From assembly GCA_965237485.1 (NCBI GenBank), contig CBDEFQ010000004.1, forward strand, positions 310,001 through 374,000: a stretch of 64,000 nt of DNA. The letters run 5' to 3'. Shown piece by piece: positions 26,663-35,758 of the stretch. Position 1 is the first letter of the stretch. The number at the start of each line of letters is the position of its first letter. Below the pieces are notes generated by a model. That model had not been told where the DNA came from. It made no database searches and was given only the letters and a program-made list of their open reading frames with translations. The stretch comes from JAAELZ01 sp965237485 (lineage in GTDB: Bacteria; Pseudomonadota; Gammaproteobacteria; Arenicellales; Poriferihabitantaceae). Both the position numbers and the translations under genes were made by a program.

Positions 26663-29099
26663 AGCCTGATTTTCTGCCGAACCACTTATCCAACCACGTG
26701 CCCGGCTTCGGAGGTGAATTACATTGTTCATTGTGGGTAGGTGCATAACCTTTGACAAAGGCTCTGGAAACACTGATCTTAGTACACCCAACTATTGCAA
26801 GCCCAGCTCCCGTTGCATCAACATCGGCCCATTCTACCGTAGAGGGAATAGCTTTATCTATAGGGTGCAAGTCCAAACCCTGCATAACACTAGACCATAC
26901 TCTCAGTGCCCCGCTAGAACCCGTGAGCCCTGTCGATTTATTGGCGTCATTTCCTACCCAAACAATCCCTAGATAGTTAGCGCCAAAGCCCGCAAACCAA
27001 CTGTCTCGGTAATCATTAGTGGTTCCAGTCTTGCCACCGAGGCTAATACCAGGCAATAAAGATTGAAGCGCGCGGGCCGTTCCCGTTTTAGTCACTTCCT
27101 GCAACGCAGTGTTTAATAAATATACTGCCGCTGGATTGATCATCTGATTACTCGATGAGTCATGCTGAGTTAGTTGATCACCAGCGCGATTAGATACCAC
27201 CCTTAAGGTGCGCAGTGGCTGCAACTTGCCTTGATTAGCGATCGTCTGATACATCTGCGCCATTTCAAAAACACTCAGGTCCGCCGCGCCTAAAGTCAAT
27301 GAAGGGTAGGGAGGCAATTTAGTTTCTACTCCCAGGCGATTTAAGGTCGTCAAAACCGCATCAATTCCAACATCTAAGCCGACCTTCACCGCGGGAATAT
27401 TATAGGAGTGTGATAATGCTTCATACAAGCTCGGCGTTCCATGGTACTGCTTATCATAATTGCGCGGCTGCCAATCCTTTCCAGTTTCTAATGGCACGCT
27501 AATCGCCGAATCCACAACTAGCGTAGTCAACGAATAGCGCTTCGGGTTCTGCAAGGCAGTGAGATATACCGCTGGTTTGATTAACGAACCCACAGGGCGC
27601 TTAGCATGCAAAGCGCGGTTAAACCCAGCAACTTGGTTGTCACTGCCCCCGATAATCGCAACAATTTCCCCAGACTCTGGCTTGATTATCATCATCGCGC
27701 CTTGCAAAAACCCTTTGGACAGACCGTGTTTGTCTTCCAGCGCCAGTAAAGCGTGCTTGAAAGACTTCTCCGCACTTCGCTGAATGTCAACGTCAAGCGT
27801 TGTATATAAATCAAGCCCAATCGATGAAAGCAATCCGGCGTCAAAAACCTGCTCTAGTTGCTCACTAAGCAAGTCTATAAATACAGGATAGCGCGCTTTT
27901 TGCGCTATATTGCCTTCGCCCACTCCAAGGGCTTTGCTGCGGTATAGCTCAGACTCAGAGGGCGTGATAAACCCATTCTTGGCTAAGGTGCTAAGTACCA
28001 AGTCGCGCCGCTTTTTGGCTCGCTGTGGGTGACGCACAGGGTTATAGGCCGAAGGCGCGGGAATCATCCCTACCAACATGGATAATTGACCTGCATCAAT
28101 ATCAGATAAATCGCGACCATAATAGTATTGCGCCGCGAGCGCAAAGCCATGGATAGCACGATTCCCTGACTGACCTAAGAAGAGTGTATTCAAATAGCGT
28201 TGAAGAATCTCAGATTTGTCGAAGTTAAGCTCAACCAATAATGCCATCACCGCTTCTTTGAGCTTTCTCTTCAATGTTCTAGATGGGTCCAAATAGATAT
28301 TTTTCACCAATTGCTGAGTTAAGGTACTGCCGCCTTGATGGCGTGCCCCCGGCTTAATGTAGCTTGCCATTGCGCGGGCAATTGAAAATAAATCAACTCC
28401 CATATGCTCCATGAATCGGCGATCTTCCATTGTCAATACAGCATCCAGCAACAATTCCGGCACTTCATGCAATTCAAGTTTAATACTATCTTTTACAGGC
28501 TCAGAGCCTAAGTTACCCAACAACATGGGAGACAGTTGCAATGAACTCCGTGCTTTACCAGTGCTGTGGTCAGTTAAGCTTTCAATCTTGTCGTTTTGTA
28601 AGGTAATACGAACCGCTTGCGATCCCTTTTGCGAAGTAGACTTCCACGGAGCATTGCTTTGGGTAAATATATCAACGGCGTGCGCACTATGTGCAAATTG
28701 TTGCTCACTACTAATCTCGATAACTTCGCGATAACCGCGCTCACGCAATTTAGCTATTATTTGGGTTTTAGTTTTACTGTCTCCTACAGTGATTTCATAA
28801 GGTCGAGAATAAAGATGCGCGGGTGTACTCAGCTTAGAAATAGCAAAGCCATTAACGACCGTCTCATTCAATCTCCATACCCACAGCGCCACCAACATAG
28901 CGACCGCTACAAGCACCCATATCAGCAATTTCACTAACAATCGTGATCGGCTAGAGCGCCGTATTGGCTTGCGTTTAACCGCTGTTCTTTTCCTTTGAGG
29001 TCGGGTCGCAGCCTTTGTCGAGGTACGCGACTTGGCGTTCTTATTTTTTCTAGTAGGGCTTGTTCTAGGTCTTTTACTAGACTGTTTAGAATTAGCCAT
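26625..29099 (-). CDS. mrcB: Penicillin-binding protein 1B
   Basis: Bifunctional class A PBP of 824 residues. A basic cytoplasmic tail (residues 1-52) is followed by one membrane helix (LLVKLLIWVLVAVAMLVALW). A UB2H-type domain precedes the glycosyltransferase domain, whose catalytic EDRRFMEHMGVD and GGSTLTQQLVKN are visible. The transpeptidase domain has SLIK (active Ser in GSLIKPAVY), SYN and KTGT (GGKTGTTNDYRD). It polymerises and crosslinks peptidoglycan. The start overlaps the upstream small gene by 8 bp. Confidence 0.96.
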   Translation of the reverse strand: MANSKQSSKRPRTSPTRKNKNAKSRTSTKAATRPQRKRTAVKRKPIRRSSRSRLLVKLLIWVLVAVAMLVALWVWRLNETVVNGFAISKLSTPAHLYSRPYEITVGDSKTKTQIIAKLRERGYREVIEISSEQQFAHSAHAVDIFTQSNAPWKSTSQKGSQAVRITLQNDKIESLTDHSTGKARSSLQLSPMLLGNLGSEPVKDSIKLELHEVPELLLDAVLTMEDRRFMEHMGVDLFSIARAMASYIKPGARHQGGSTLTQQLVKNIYLDPSRTLKRKLKEAVMALLVELNFDKSEILQRYLNTLFLGQSGNRAIHGFALAAQYYYGRDLSDIDAGQLSMLVGMIPAPSAYNPVRHPQRAKKRRDLVLSTLAKNGFITPSESELYRSKALGVGEGNIAQKARYPVFIDLLSEQLEQVFDAGLLSSIGLDLYTTLDVDIQRSAEKSFKHALLALEDKHGLSKGFLQGAMMIIKPESGEIVAIIGGSDNQVAGFNRALHAKRPVGSLIKPAVYLTALQNPKRYSLTTLVVDSAISVPLETGKDWQPRNYDKQYHGTPSLYEALSHSYNIPAVKVGLDVGIDAVLTTLNRLGVETKLPPYPSLTLGAADLSVFEMAQMYQTIANQGKLQPLRTLRVVSNRAGDQLTQHDSSSNQMINPAAVYLLNTALQEVTKTGTARALQSLLPGISLGGKTGTTNDYRDSWFAGFGANYLGIVWVGNDANKSTGLTGSSGALRVWSSVMQGLDLHPIDKAIPSTVEWADVDATGAGLAIVGCTKISVSRAFVKGYAPTHNEQCNSPPKPGTWLDKWFGRKSGSKRVINKPESNR

Positions 29100-29406
29100 T
29101 ATCTAGGGGGTGTTGACAAGCCCAGCAAAATTCAAAATTTTTGGGGTTTTTCTCCAAGCAACTTGAACAGCTAGTAGACTGATTATTCTGACTTTTTAAC
29201 CGCTTTTCAAATCGCGCAATAAAACTCAACGCTCGTGCTTCGTCTTGGTCTCTTTTTAACCAAACCTCTGGATACGATGCAGGCAGGTCCCCCAATCCAC
29301 TCGGACTATGTTCATTGAACAACACGGCGGGAATGCCAAGTTGGTTTAACTCATTAGATATGAGCCTTGCTTGAAAGGGATCTAACGCTGAATATATTAA
29401 TTTCAT
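29092..29406 (-). CDS. DUF2007-type protein with C-terminal zinc-ribbon
   Basis: 104 residues. The first half (MKLIYSALDPFQARLISNEL onward, with PEVWLKRDQDEARAL) matches the DUF2007 'putative signal transducing' fold, a GlnB-like small domain. The C-terminal half has a Cys4 knuckle CSSCLEKNPKNFEFCWAC that could bind zinc. It overlaps the mrcB start by 8 bp, so the two are translationally coupled; a link to cell wall synthesis is inference from position only. Confidence 0.72.
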   Translation of the reverse strand: MKLIYSALDPFQARLISNELNQLGIPAVLFNEHSPSGLGDLPASYPEVWLKRDQDEARALSFIARFEKRLKSQNNQSTSCSSCLEKNPKNFEFCWACQHPLDNG

Positions 29407-29553
29407 AAACGGATGACCCCAAAGCTATCTTCGGCACTAGCCATATTCAAATGACCCCATATGGAGGCATATGAAACTCGTACACTGCGGATGTTCAGGT
29501 TTGTCAGCCGTATTGTCTTATTATCTAATTTAGTATACCGAGATCTATTCAGC

Positions 29554-30558
29554 CTATTCATTTAACCACATGGCTAATTGCTCCGCATAATAAGTTAACA
29601 CGCCGTCGCAACCCGCCCTCTTAAAGCCAATCATCGCCTCAAGCACCGTTTCTTTTTCGTCCAACCAAGCATTATGGCTCGCGGCTTTAATCATCGCGTA
29701 CTCGCCGCTTACATGATACGCAAACGTAGGCACGCCAAAGGTTTGCTTAGTTCGCCACACAATATCTAAGTACGGCATACCCGGTTTAATCATCACCATG
29801 TCAGCGCCCTCCGCAATATCCATTGCCACTTCGTACATCGCTTCATCGCTATTAGCTGGGTCCATTTGGTAGCTGGATTTGTTGCCCTCTCCTAATGTAG
29901 CTGCCGCACCCACTGCATCGCGAAATGGGCCGTAAAAGCACGACGCGTACTTCGCAGCGTAAGACATAATCATGGTATCTACGAAGCCGTCGTCTTCAAA
30001 AGCTTGTCGAATCGCGCCCACTCTGCCGTCCATCATATCCGATGGCCCCACAACTTCGGCACCGGCTTGTGCATGACTCAGTGCCTGTTTAACTAACACC
30101 TCGATGGTTCTATCGTTAGTTACATAGCCTGCTTCATCTAACAATCCATCTTGGCCGTGTATTGTGTAAGGATCCAAGGCCACATCCGTGATGATGCCGA
30201 GTTCGGGAACCGCATCCTTTACCGCTTTGATAGCGCGCTGCGCTAAGCCATTCGGGTCATAGGCTTGCTCAGCAAACTGGGTCTTCACCTTATCTTCAGT
30301 CACCGGAAATAACACCATTGCTGGAATGCCTAAGCTGCTCCATCGCTTAGCCGCTGATACTAGTAAATCCACACTTAAGCGATGGACACCTGGCATCGAT
30401 TCAATCGCCTGTGTTTCGTTTTCACCTTCTACTACAAAAACCGGCTGAATAAGATCGTTAGGCGACAGCGCATTTTCGCGAACTAGATTTCGACTAAATG
30501 CATTTGCTCTTAAACGCCGAAGACGTGTGGAAGGGTACTGCCTATTTGGATTCTTCAT
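29554..30558 (-). CDS. hemB: Delta-aminolevulinic acid dehydratase (porphobilinogen synthase)
   Basis: About 334 residues; condenses two aminolevulinate molecules in tetrapyrrole synthesis. The Schiff-base lysines are in SSYQM (preceded by EGNK) and VMIKPGMPYLDI. Other signatures are VVGPSDMMDGRVGAIR, DPYTIHGQDGL and YHVSGEYAMIKAA. It lacks the Cys-rich zinc site (VALDPYTIHGQDG in place of the CxCxxC segment), so it is a magnesium-type enzyme. ATG 30558 is preferred over TTG 30576. Confidence 0.95.
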   Translation of the reverse strand: MKNPNRQYPSTRLRRLRANAFSRNLVRENALSPNDLIQPVFVVEGENETQAIESMPGVHRLSVDLLVSAAKRWSSLGIPAMVLFPVTEDKVKTQFAEQAYDPNGLAQRAIKAVKDAVPELGIITDVALDPYTIHGQDGLLDEAGYVTNDRTIEVLVKQALSHAQAGAEVVGPSDMMDGRVGAIRQAFEDDGFVDTMIMSYAAKYASCFYGPFRDAVGAAATLGEGNKSSYQMDPANSDEAMYEVAMDIAEGADMVMIKPGMPYLDIVWRTKQTFGVPTFAYHVSGEYAMIKAASHNAWLDEKETVLEAMIGFKRAGCDGVLTYYAEQLAMWLNE

Positions 30559-30572
30559 AAAAAATAGTGCGG

Positions 30573-31496
30573 TCAAAGTGTTTCAAATTGCAGCGAAAAA
30601 TCGACTGCGGTAAGATGCTTGGTTAACGCACCAACAGAAATATAGTCGATGCCCGTTTCACCAATTGCTCTTATAGTTCCAAGGGTCACATTACCCGAGG
30701 CTTCGAGCACAGCGCGCTTTTCGTTCTCAACAACCGCTTTGGCCAATTGTTCGTTAGTAAAATTGTCCAATAATATACGTTTAGCCCCAGCCTTTATTGC
30801 TTCATGCATACCATCGATATTCTCTACCTCCACTTCAAGCATAACGCCCTCGGGCGTGCTGGCTATAGCCCGTTTAATAGCGTTGCCGATAGAGCCAGCC
30901 GAACGGATGTGATTTTCTTTGATGAGCACCCCATCAAACAAGCCGACACGGTGGTTTTCAGCCCCACCCACTTTTGCTGCATATTTTTGCTCTAAACGCA
31001 GCCCAGGGATGGTTTTACGAGTATCTAGCACTTTGGTATGTAACCCCTCAAGTTCACGGGCATATCGATGGCACACGCTTGCCGTCCCCGATAAAGTTTG
31101 CAACAAATTAATCGCGGCTCGCTCAGCCGTCAACATACTGCGTGCATTACCAAAGGCTTCAAATACTGTTTGGTTAGGGCTTAACGCGTCTCCATCTACC
31201 CCATTCCATTGAACAACGATCTTTTTGTCAACTTGTCTGAACACCTCGTTAGCCCATTCCACGCCACACAAAATAGCCTCTTCACGGCAAATTAGACGCG
31301 CCCGCGCTTGCACATCAACATCAATCAATGCAGCTGTTAAATCACCTGCGCCTACGTCTTCTTTAAGTGCCACCTTAACGAGGCGCCGTATTTCCGATGG
31401 GATTGGTTTAATGGGCTTTTGTTTCAAAATAAGTTTTTGAATAGAATGGCGCAACTGTAACAAACACCGCACACCCTGTGAATAGGGTTGCGCCAT
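30573..31496 (-). CDS. nadC: Nicotinate-nucleotide pyrophosphorylase (quinolinate PRTase)
   Basis: 307 residues; converts quinolinate and PRPP to nicotinate mononucleotide in NAD synthesis. Signatures are VKVALKEDVGAGDLTAALI, AERAAINLLQTLSGTAS, VLDTRKTIPGLRLEQKYA, GGAENHRVGLFDGVLIKENH and EVEVENIDGMHEAI. The first roughly 35 residues are an extension with weak family support, so a later start (near ILKQKPIKPIPSEI) is possible. It lies 14 bp before the hemB ATG in the same direction. Confidence 0.93.
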   Translation of the reverse strand: MAQPYSQGVRCLLQLRHSIQKLILKQKPIKPIPSEIRRLVKVALKEDVGAGDLTAALIDVDVQARARLICREEAILCGVEWANEVFRQVDKKIVVQWNGVDGDALSPNQTVFEAFGNARSMLTAERAAINLLQTLSGTASVCHRYARELEGLHTKVLDTRKTIPGLRLEQKYAAKVGGAENHRVGLFDGVLIKENHIRSAGSIGNAIKRAIASTPEGVMLEVEVENIDGMHEAIKAGAKRILLDNFTNEQLAKAVVENEKRAVLEASGNVTLGTIRAIGETGIDYISVGALTKHLTAVDFSLQFETL

Positions 31497-31553
31497 AACT
31501 TCATCCCTTGATTCTTTTCAGGCCCAAAGTAACTCTTGTTTATTTAAGGAATC

Positions 31554-31715
31554 TCAACATTCACTATTCTGCAAACTAGCAATCGTTTTGTAGGGAATAA
31601 AAAGCCTATCGTTTTCACCTTCCAATGGCATGAAGCCAAATTTTTTAAAAGATTTCTGCTCCTTTATTTTTAGCTTCAACGATAACCAACATCACAGCAA
31701 TATCCTTACGTCTTA
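31554..31715 (-). pseudogene. Fragment of a GNAT-family toxin-type acetyltransferase
   Basis: The minus strand reads DIAVMLVIVEAKNKGAE, then after one extra A in another frame SFKKFGFMPLEGENDRLFIPYKTIASLQ. This is the C-terminal end of TacT-type GNAT toxins (usually AKSFYxxFGFxPLxxxPxRLFLPMKTI). The rest of the domain and any antitoxin are absent. The assignment rests on this short match only. Confidence 0.45.
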
Positions 31716-31759
31716 GAAGTTAGTCATCGTAAGCACAGCGACTGTGTCTTCATTATTAT

Positions 31760-32030
31760 TTATAAATTGCTTTTCAAATTGGAATTCATTTTAAACGATT
31801 TCACCATTTCCCTAATTCCTTGATCGTATGGTGTCACTTTAAAATCGGGAAATTGACTACGAAATTTATCGAAAGACATTCGATATTCATTTTCAAATTG
31901 ATAAAGCATTTTTCCCGCTTCTTTTAATACCGGAATAAAAAGTGACAATACTTTCCGCAGTAAAGGCGGCAGAAAACTCGTTTTATAACTTGTCCCGATT
32001 ACGCAACATTGGGTATGGACTTTTTGTCTA
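31760..32030 (-). pseudogene. C-terminal fragment of an NAD-dependent epimerase/dehydratase-like protein
   Basis: The minus-strand frame reads LLRKVLSLFIPVLKEAGKML, then YQFENEYRMSFDKFRSQFPD and TPYDQGIREMVKSF. This matches the C-terminal end of atypical SDR epimerase proteins. The Rossmann-fold N-terminus is missing. The frame continues upstream (to 32101) only into remnants of an IS256-type element, so an insertion or deletion has joined the two. Confidence 0.55.
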
Positions 32031-32432
32031 GCAAGTTGACTCATTGTCGTTCCACACGATATATCGATGATTAGCATTAGCCCATTCGTCGTCAATTTCA
32101 ATCAGAATGGCACTGACTAATCGTAACCAAGCCTCTCGGTTAGGAAAGACTCTGACCAAGCGGGTTCGCCGCTTAAGTTCTTGTTGAACCGTCCGTTCAA
32201 TGCGGTTGGAGCTTCGCATTTTCTTTTGGTGTCTATCTGGCAAGGCAAACACATTTAACCCTTCAGGCACATTGTTTTCTAGCCACTGCGCCCAGTGAGC
32301 ATGCTTTTCCTGGTACTGGCTCACAAGGACTTTTAGATTAACCTGAGCAGCTGCCATATTGGGTGCATTCCAAACACTACGCAGCTCACCACCAATGCGC
32401 TGCTTGATCTTGTGATTGGGGGCATGATGCAT
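32028..32432 (-). pseudogene. C-terminal fragment of an IS256-type (mutator) transposase
   Basis: 134 residues with the mutator C-terminal pattern MRSSNRIERTVQQELKRRTR and VRVFPNREAWLRLVSAIL. The DDE core up to the second Asp is missing. It differs from the intact IS256 transposase at 10110-11366, so it is a remnant of another element. It borders the epimerase fragment downstream and the GGGGTCAG palindrome upstream. Confidence 0.75.
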
Positions 32433-32437
32433 TGAGG

Positions 32438-32477
32438 AAGAAAGGGGTCAGACCCCTTTAAAGCTGACCCCTTTCTT
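32438..32477. repeat. GGGGTCAG palindromic repeat
   Basis: GAAAGGGGTCAG (32440-32451) and CTGACCCCTTTC (32464-32475) pair perfectly, extending a few bases outwards. The left arm also folds on itself (GGGGTC-A-GACCCC). This type of short palindrome recurs in proteobacterial intergenic DNA and is often linked to REP-type transposition; that link is from general knowledge, not from this window. Confidence 0.6.
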
Positions 32478-32483
32478 TCGATT

Positions 32484-32818
32484 TTAATAAGACGGTACTA
32501 CCAAGTTTCTACAATCAAAATACCCTTTCACATTACGATGATAATACTTCCCAAGTGAACCTGATTTAATCCACTGCTCAATTGATTTATTCGGTATACC
32601 GCAATAGTGGTAAAAGGTATTTTTGAGTCTCACTAAAACATACATATGGACAGGATCATAAAACAACTCATTAACAATGAAGATTCAATCAAATCGTATT
32701 CAATAAACCCATGAGAGACATCAACAGGCGTATCACGGTATTTGACTGTTATTTCACGTGCTGATGATGTTTGGTGCGCTGCTAGAAGCAAACAGATAAA
32801 AACTGTTATTTTTTTCAT
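32484..32818 (-). pseudogene. KTSC-domain secreted protein, frameshifted
   Basis: The first part (from ATG 32818) has a signal peptide MKKITVFICLLLAAHQTSSA and runs to GFIEYDLIESS. In another frame it continues IVNELFYDPVHMYVLVRLKN, YHYCGIPNKSIEQWIKSGS and GKYYHRNVKGYFDCRNL, the pattern of the KTSC domain. One missing base near 32680 separates the two. An ATG at 32830 overlaps the Sel1 gene stop (ATGA), so the pair was translationally coupled. Confidence 0.7.
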
Positions 32819-32826
32819 AACGTGCT

Positions 32827-34011
32827 TCATTGAACACCTTGTTCATTTAATATTCTATAATTATGACAGCCTTCCTGAACCCCACCGTCACAAGCAACAC
32901 CATGTAGATTCTTAGCTTTACTTTTATCTTGCCTAACACCTACTCCATTGTAGTACATCAATGCTAAATTGTGTTGCGCACTTGCAAATCCTTGTTCTGC
33001 TGCTTTCAAATACCATCTAGCGGCTTCCTTGTCATCCTGTGTTACACCATCTCCACTGGCGTACAGCACTCCTAAATTGTATTGCGCGTACGCATCTCCC
33101 TGCTCCGCTGCTTTCAAATACCATCTAGCGGCTTCCTTGTCATCCTGTGTTACACCTGCTCCATTGTCGTACCTCACGCCTAAATTGTGTTGCGCCCTTG
33201 CCTCTCCCTGTTCTGCTGCTTTCAAATACCATCTAGCGGCTTCCTTGTCATCCTGTGTTACACCTTCTCCATTTTCGTACATCACGCCTAAATCGTTTTG
33301 CGCCCTTGCAACTCCTTGTTCTGCTGCTTTCAAAACCCATCTAGCGGCTTCCTTGTCATCCTGTGTAACACCTGCTCCCTTTTTGTACAACAAGCCTAAA
33401 TTGTATTGCGCATTTGCCTCTCCCTGCTCCGCTGCTTTCAAAACCCATCTAGCGGCTTCCTTGTCATCCTGTGTAACACCTTCTCCATTTTTGTACATCA
33501 CGCCTAAATCGTTTTGCGCCCTTGCAACTCCTTGTTCTGCTGCTTTCAAAACCCATCTAGCGGCTTCCTTGTCATCCTGTGTAACACCTGCTCCATTGTC
33601 GTACATCAATCCTAAATTGTATTGCGCACTTGCAAATCCCTGTTCTGCTGCTTTTAAAAACCATCTAGCGGCTTCCTTGTCATCCTGTGTAACACCTGCT
33701 CCATTGTCGTACATCAATCCTAAATTGTATTGCGCACCCGCAACTCCTTGTTCTGCTGCTTTCAAAAACCATCTAGCGGCTTCCTTGTCATCCTGTGTTA
33801 CACCATCTCCATTGTCGTACCTCACGCCTAAATTGTGTTGCGCCCTTGCCTCTCCCTGCTCCGCAGCTTTTCTAAACAGGTTAAACGCTGTCTCATAATC
33901 ATTGTTGTTATAAGCTTGCACGCCATCGTCAAAATCGCCGCTGTATGCCACCCCGACAAACAACATTGATGTAGTAAAAATTATTAGTATGCTTTGTTTA
34001 ATGTTTGCCAC
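32827..34011 (-). CDS. Sel1-repeat (SLR) secreted protein
   Basis: 394 residues with a signal peptide (IKQSILIIFTTSMLFVGVAYS) and about nine consecutive 36-residue Sel1 repeats of the form AARWxLKAAEQGxAxAQYNL followed by GxMYxNGxGVTQDDKE. The repeats are nearly identical at DNA level (108-bp period), which points to recent internal duplication or gene conversion. The C-terminus has a Cys pair (HGVACDGGVQEGC). Sel1 repeats form alpha-solenoids that bind proteins; the partner is unknown. A KTSC-domain gene follows with a 4-bp overlap. Confidence 0.9.
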   Translation of the reverse strand: MANIKQSILIIFTTSMLFVGVAYSGDFDDGVQAYNNNDYETAFNLFRKAAEQGEARAQHNLGVRYDNGDGVTQDDKEAARWFLKAAEQGVAGAQYNLGLMYDNGAGVTQDDKEAARWFLKAAEQGFASAQYNLGLMYDNGAGVTQDDKEAARWVLKAAEQGVARAQNDLGVMYKNGEGVTQDDKEAARWVLKAAEQGEANAQYNLGLLYKKGAGVTQDDKEAARWVLKAAEQGVARAQNDLGVMYENGEGVTQDDKEAARWYLKAAEQGEARAQHNLGVRYDNGAGVTQDDKEAARWYLKAAEQGDAYAQYNLGVLYASGDGVTQDDKEAARWYLKAAEQGFASAQHNLALMYYNGVGVRQDKSKAKNLHGVACDGGVQEGCHNYRILNEQGVQ

Positions 34012-34138
34012 AAGTCTTTACTCTTATTATGAATTAATGTCCAAAAGCTTATCTGTTATTCAACTTCAATAACAGCGCGTCATCGTCATTTAAATTGTAC
34101 GATGAGATACATTGTAAATGACAAGAAGCTGGATTCGG

Positions 34139-34211
34139 CGTTTTTCAGGCTAGTTGCAGTAATTTTCTACATGGCTAATGGTACATTATTTTCAGGATTG
34201 AGTGCAACATT
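34139..34211. mobile_element. Decayed IS3-type end, cut by element B
   Basis: The stretch TTTTTCAGGCTAGTTGCAG, followed by AATTTTCTAC and a TTTTCAGGATTGAGTGCAAC segment, resembles the left end and the last orfB codons of the IS3 element at 22017 onwards (TTTTCAGGGTAGTTGCACA). It ends exactly where element B copy 2 begins. The preceding 130 bp (34012-34138) holds nothing recognised. Confidence 0.5.
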
Positions 34212-35584
34212 AGTCTTGTCCAACATGAAATGATACTGAGCTAAGGGACTGATTCTAATCGGAAATGATACCGAACTAATCTAATTTCTGTTCATGATGG
34301 TGAATGAATACCATTATGAATGACCACCATATAGATACCCTTGATAAGGCACGCTTGTTGCTACAAGGCACTGATGAAATCGATCTGGCAATCGACGGTA
34401 AACGCAATCGCTATGATTTCATCAAACGCACCTTAATGCGTTTCAAATACAGCAAACTGGGTCGAGCCGATAAGGGTCTTGTGCTGCGTTATATCACACG
34501 CATCAGCGGTTACTCTTATGTGCAAGTGAAACGCCTGGCTGCCAGCTATCTCAAGCACGGTAGAATCCAGTGGCGACATCGTGCCACAAGGGGCTTTGCT
34601 AGACGCGATAGCAATCAAGACATTAAGCTTCTAGCAGATATGGATGAACTCCACGGTACGTTATCAGGCCATGCCACTAGGAAACTCTGTGAGCGCGCCT
34701 TATTGTCTATGAGCAAACTGAGTATGCCAACCTGGCACGTATCTCGGTTTCTCATCTATACAATCTACGCCGATCTAAACCCTACCAGAACAATCGCCGT
34801 CACTTTGAAAAGACACATTCCAAGCCTTCTTCTATCGGCCAAAGACGTAAGCCACAGCCAGAAGGTCAACCTGGCTATAGCCGTGTAGATACAGTGCATC
34901 AGGGCGATAAGGACAAGGTTAAAGGGGTCTATCATATCAACGCCGTTGATGAGATCACCCCGTTTGAAGTCGTGTCTTCTACACAGAAAATATCAGAGCC
35001 ATTCTTGATGCCTATTCTCACTCAAATGCTAGAGCAGTTCCCCTTTGTGATTAAAGGCTTTCATGCCGATAATGGCAGTGAATACATTAACCAATCGGTG
35101 GTGCGATTGTTGAATAAGCTATTAATCGAGTTGACCCAATCCAGGGCTAGACACCGTAACGACCATGCCTTAGTTGAGTGCAACAATGGGGCCATCGTGC
35201 GCAAGCATCTTGGCTTCATGCATATCCCGCAAAAATATGCGCCTGAGATTAATCAATTTGCCACCGACTTTCTTAACCCTTATTTGAATTATCACCGACC
35301 TTGTTTCTTCCCACAGATCAGCACTAACAACAAAGGAAAACAAGTCAAAACCTATCCATATCGAAACATGATGACGCCTTATGAACAACTCAAATCGTTG
35401 ACCAATGCACAGTCATATCTTAAAACTCACATCTCGTTTACAATGCTTGACGATATCGTTTATCAGATGACTGATAATGAGGCAGAAAAACAACTCAATG
35501 AGGAAAAAACCAAACTCTTTAAAAACATCTTTGAACAGAAATGACAATCAACTTCTCGGTATCATTCCTGTATTGGAATAGACT
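34212..35584 (+). mobile_element. Integrase-type IS (element B), copy 2
   Basis: 1373 bp, the same length and ends (AGTCTTGTCC and GGAATAGACT) as copy 1. The left flank ends ACATT and the right flank starts GCCTA, so there is no 5-bp duplication. This suggests that a rearrangement or deletion took place after insertion. Confidence 0.87.
34304..35544 (+). pseudogene. Element B transposase, copy 2, frameshifted
   Basis: Same gene and same frame change as copy 1. It differs at a few residues (KLGRADKG versus KPGRADKG, RRDSNQD versus RRYSNQD, RKHLGFM versus RKHPGFM, DNEAEKQ versus DNEIAKQ). The C-terminal integrase core with HADNGSEYIN and the HALVECNN region is open. The shared frameshift means that either it predates duplication or translation uses frameshifting. 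Confidence 0.82.
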
Positions 35585-35590
35585 GCCTAA

Positions 35591-35714
35591 AAAATCTCGA
35601 GTCGATAAACATGATGCGCATTTCTTTGAATATCCATAAGCGAAACAGCCAAAATGGGATAAATCCCATTTTAAGCTATTCAGCACGGGGGCAAGCCCCC
35701 GAGATTTTCGCTAA
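35591..35714. repeat. Multi-hairpin structured repeat
   Basis: An outer stem AAAATCTCG/CGAGATTTT (35591-35599 with 35700-35708) encloses AAAATGGGAT-AA-ATCCCATTTT (35651-35672) and GGGGGC-AA-GCCCCC (35687-35700). An alternative stem AGCGAAA/TTTCGCT (35639-35645 with 35706-35712) competes. It begins 6 bp after element B copy 2 but is not present at copy 1. It could be a MITE, a REP-type repeat or part of an RNA. Confidence 0.6.
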
Positions 35715-35758
35715 GCGAGTTAAAGCTCAAATTTAATAAGTCAGACTATTCCGAAGAA

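Noticed and set aside
32969..33898. 309-residue plus-strand ORF rich in Ser, Ala and Cys repeats
   Set aside because: It is antisense to the Sel1-repeat gene; the 108-bp period keeps the opposite strand open. No start context or family.
32969..33900. Regular repeats that might suggest a CRISPR array
   Set aside because: The 108-bp units are contiguous coding Sel1 repeats without spacers.
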